Assembly: GCA_035463115.1 (NCBI GenBank)
Contig: DATHTO010000073.1
Span: 1 to 6,016, forward strand
Origin: BPGL01 sp035463115
GTDB taxonomy: Bacteria; Actinomycetota; UBA4738; HRBIN12
Length of the DNA stretch: 6,016 nucleotides
Direction of reading: 5' to 3'
The stretch's first letter is position 1. Each line of letters starts with the position of its first letter. A program made the position numbers and the translations under genes. Under the pieces are notes generated by a model. That model searched no databases and was not told where the DNA came from. It was given only the letters and a program-made list of their open reading frames with translations. Positions 5,841 to 6,016 of this stretch are shown one piece after another.

Positions 5841-6016
5841 TGCTCGACCTTGCGCATCAGGTTCTCCGCCATGCGGATCGACGCGGCGTCGATCAAGCGG
5901 CCGTCGAGGATCCGCGAGTAGTTCTCGATCCCGTTGCAGTAGCCGAGCTCGCGGAGCATCTCGAGGTCGTACTCGGTGCGCTGGCGGATCCGGTGCGCCT
6001 CGAGCAGCTTGCTCTC
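5825..6016 (-). CDS. uvrB: UvrB-like excinuclease fragment with abrupt C-terminus (5' end outside window; possible pseudogene)
   Basis: UvrB is the damage-verifying helicase-like subunit of the UvrABC nucleotide excision repair complex. The frame is open to the right edge and its last 63 residues are visible. Residues 1-40 match the UvrB family closely: KLLEAHRIRQRTEYDLEM followed by LRELGYCNGIENYSRILDGR, which corresponds to roughly positions 260-305 of a protein of about 670 residues. UvrB should then continue with a PP-rich stretch, the helicase DESH box (motif II), motifs IV-VI and the UvrC-binding UVR domain. Here 23 other residues follow (LIDAASIRMAENLMRKVEQM then RAR) and a TGA stop inside a hairpin. 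The continuation is not in the other two frames of this strand downstream. Such a protein could not be a working UvrB ATPase. Options are a pseudogene left by deletion, a fusion to another gene's end, or an assembly junction. The UvrB match is strong; its status is uncertain. Confidence 0.72.
   Translation of the reverse strand, partial: ESKLLEAHRIRQRTEYDLEMLRELGYCNGIENYSRILDGRLIDAASIRMAENLMRKVEQMRAR

Noticed and set aside
5484..5921. 145-residue plus-strand open frame across the sucC start and the gap
   Set aside because: It runs through the hairpins and antisense to the sucC N-terminus and the UvrB-like frame; the Ser/Arg-rich translation has no family features.

Overview
The window is 6,016 bp of very GC-rich DNA with dense coding and gaps of 23 to 93 bp. 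Codons favour G or C in the third position, and several Shine-Dalgarno sites are strong. The protein set (TypA, SucC/SucD, UvrB-type sequence) and base composition suggest a high-GC bacterium, most likely an uncultured actinobacterial lineage. The sequence alone does not fix the phylum. Genes are cut at both edges, as in a short metagenomic contig or an excised window.

Left half, plus strand. The window opens inside typA (bipA), a ribosome-binding translational GTPase that has lost about 60 N-terminal residues to the window edge. After a 45-bp gap holding a hairpin comes a 277-residue protein built from squalene-cyclase/prenyltransferase-type alpha/alpha-toroid repeats without a recognisable catalytic motif. 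It overlaps by 4 nt (GTGA) with a DUF362 protein that carries a twin-arginine export signal. These two uncharacterised genes form a tight, probably translationally coupled pair. They are the least understood part of the window.

Right half, minus strand. sucC and sucD encode the beta and alpha subunits of succinyl-CoA synthetase (TCA cycle). They overlap by 4 nt (ATGA), and each has a near-consensus ribosome binding site. The sucCD operon converges on the toroid/DUF362 pair. The 23-bp gap between the stop codons lies within or beside a strong hairpin that probably terminates transcription in one or both directions.

Right edge, minus strand. Upstream of sucC is the end of a reading frame whose first 40 visible residues are clearly UvrB (excinuclease ABC subunit B). 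The frame then leaves the UvrB pattern and stops after 23 unrelated-looking residues, where UvrB should continue for well over 300 more. This is a truncated or rearranged uvrB, or an assembly junction. The 93 bp between it and sucC is almost entirely three consecutive hairpins.

Main points for follow-up: the toroid/DUF362-Tat pair, the abrupt end of UvrB, and two gene-end hairpins that both place the TGA stop codon in a CTGA tetraloop. I found no RNA genes, CRISPR, insertion sequence or phage features.
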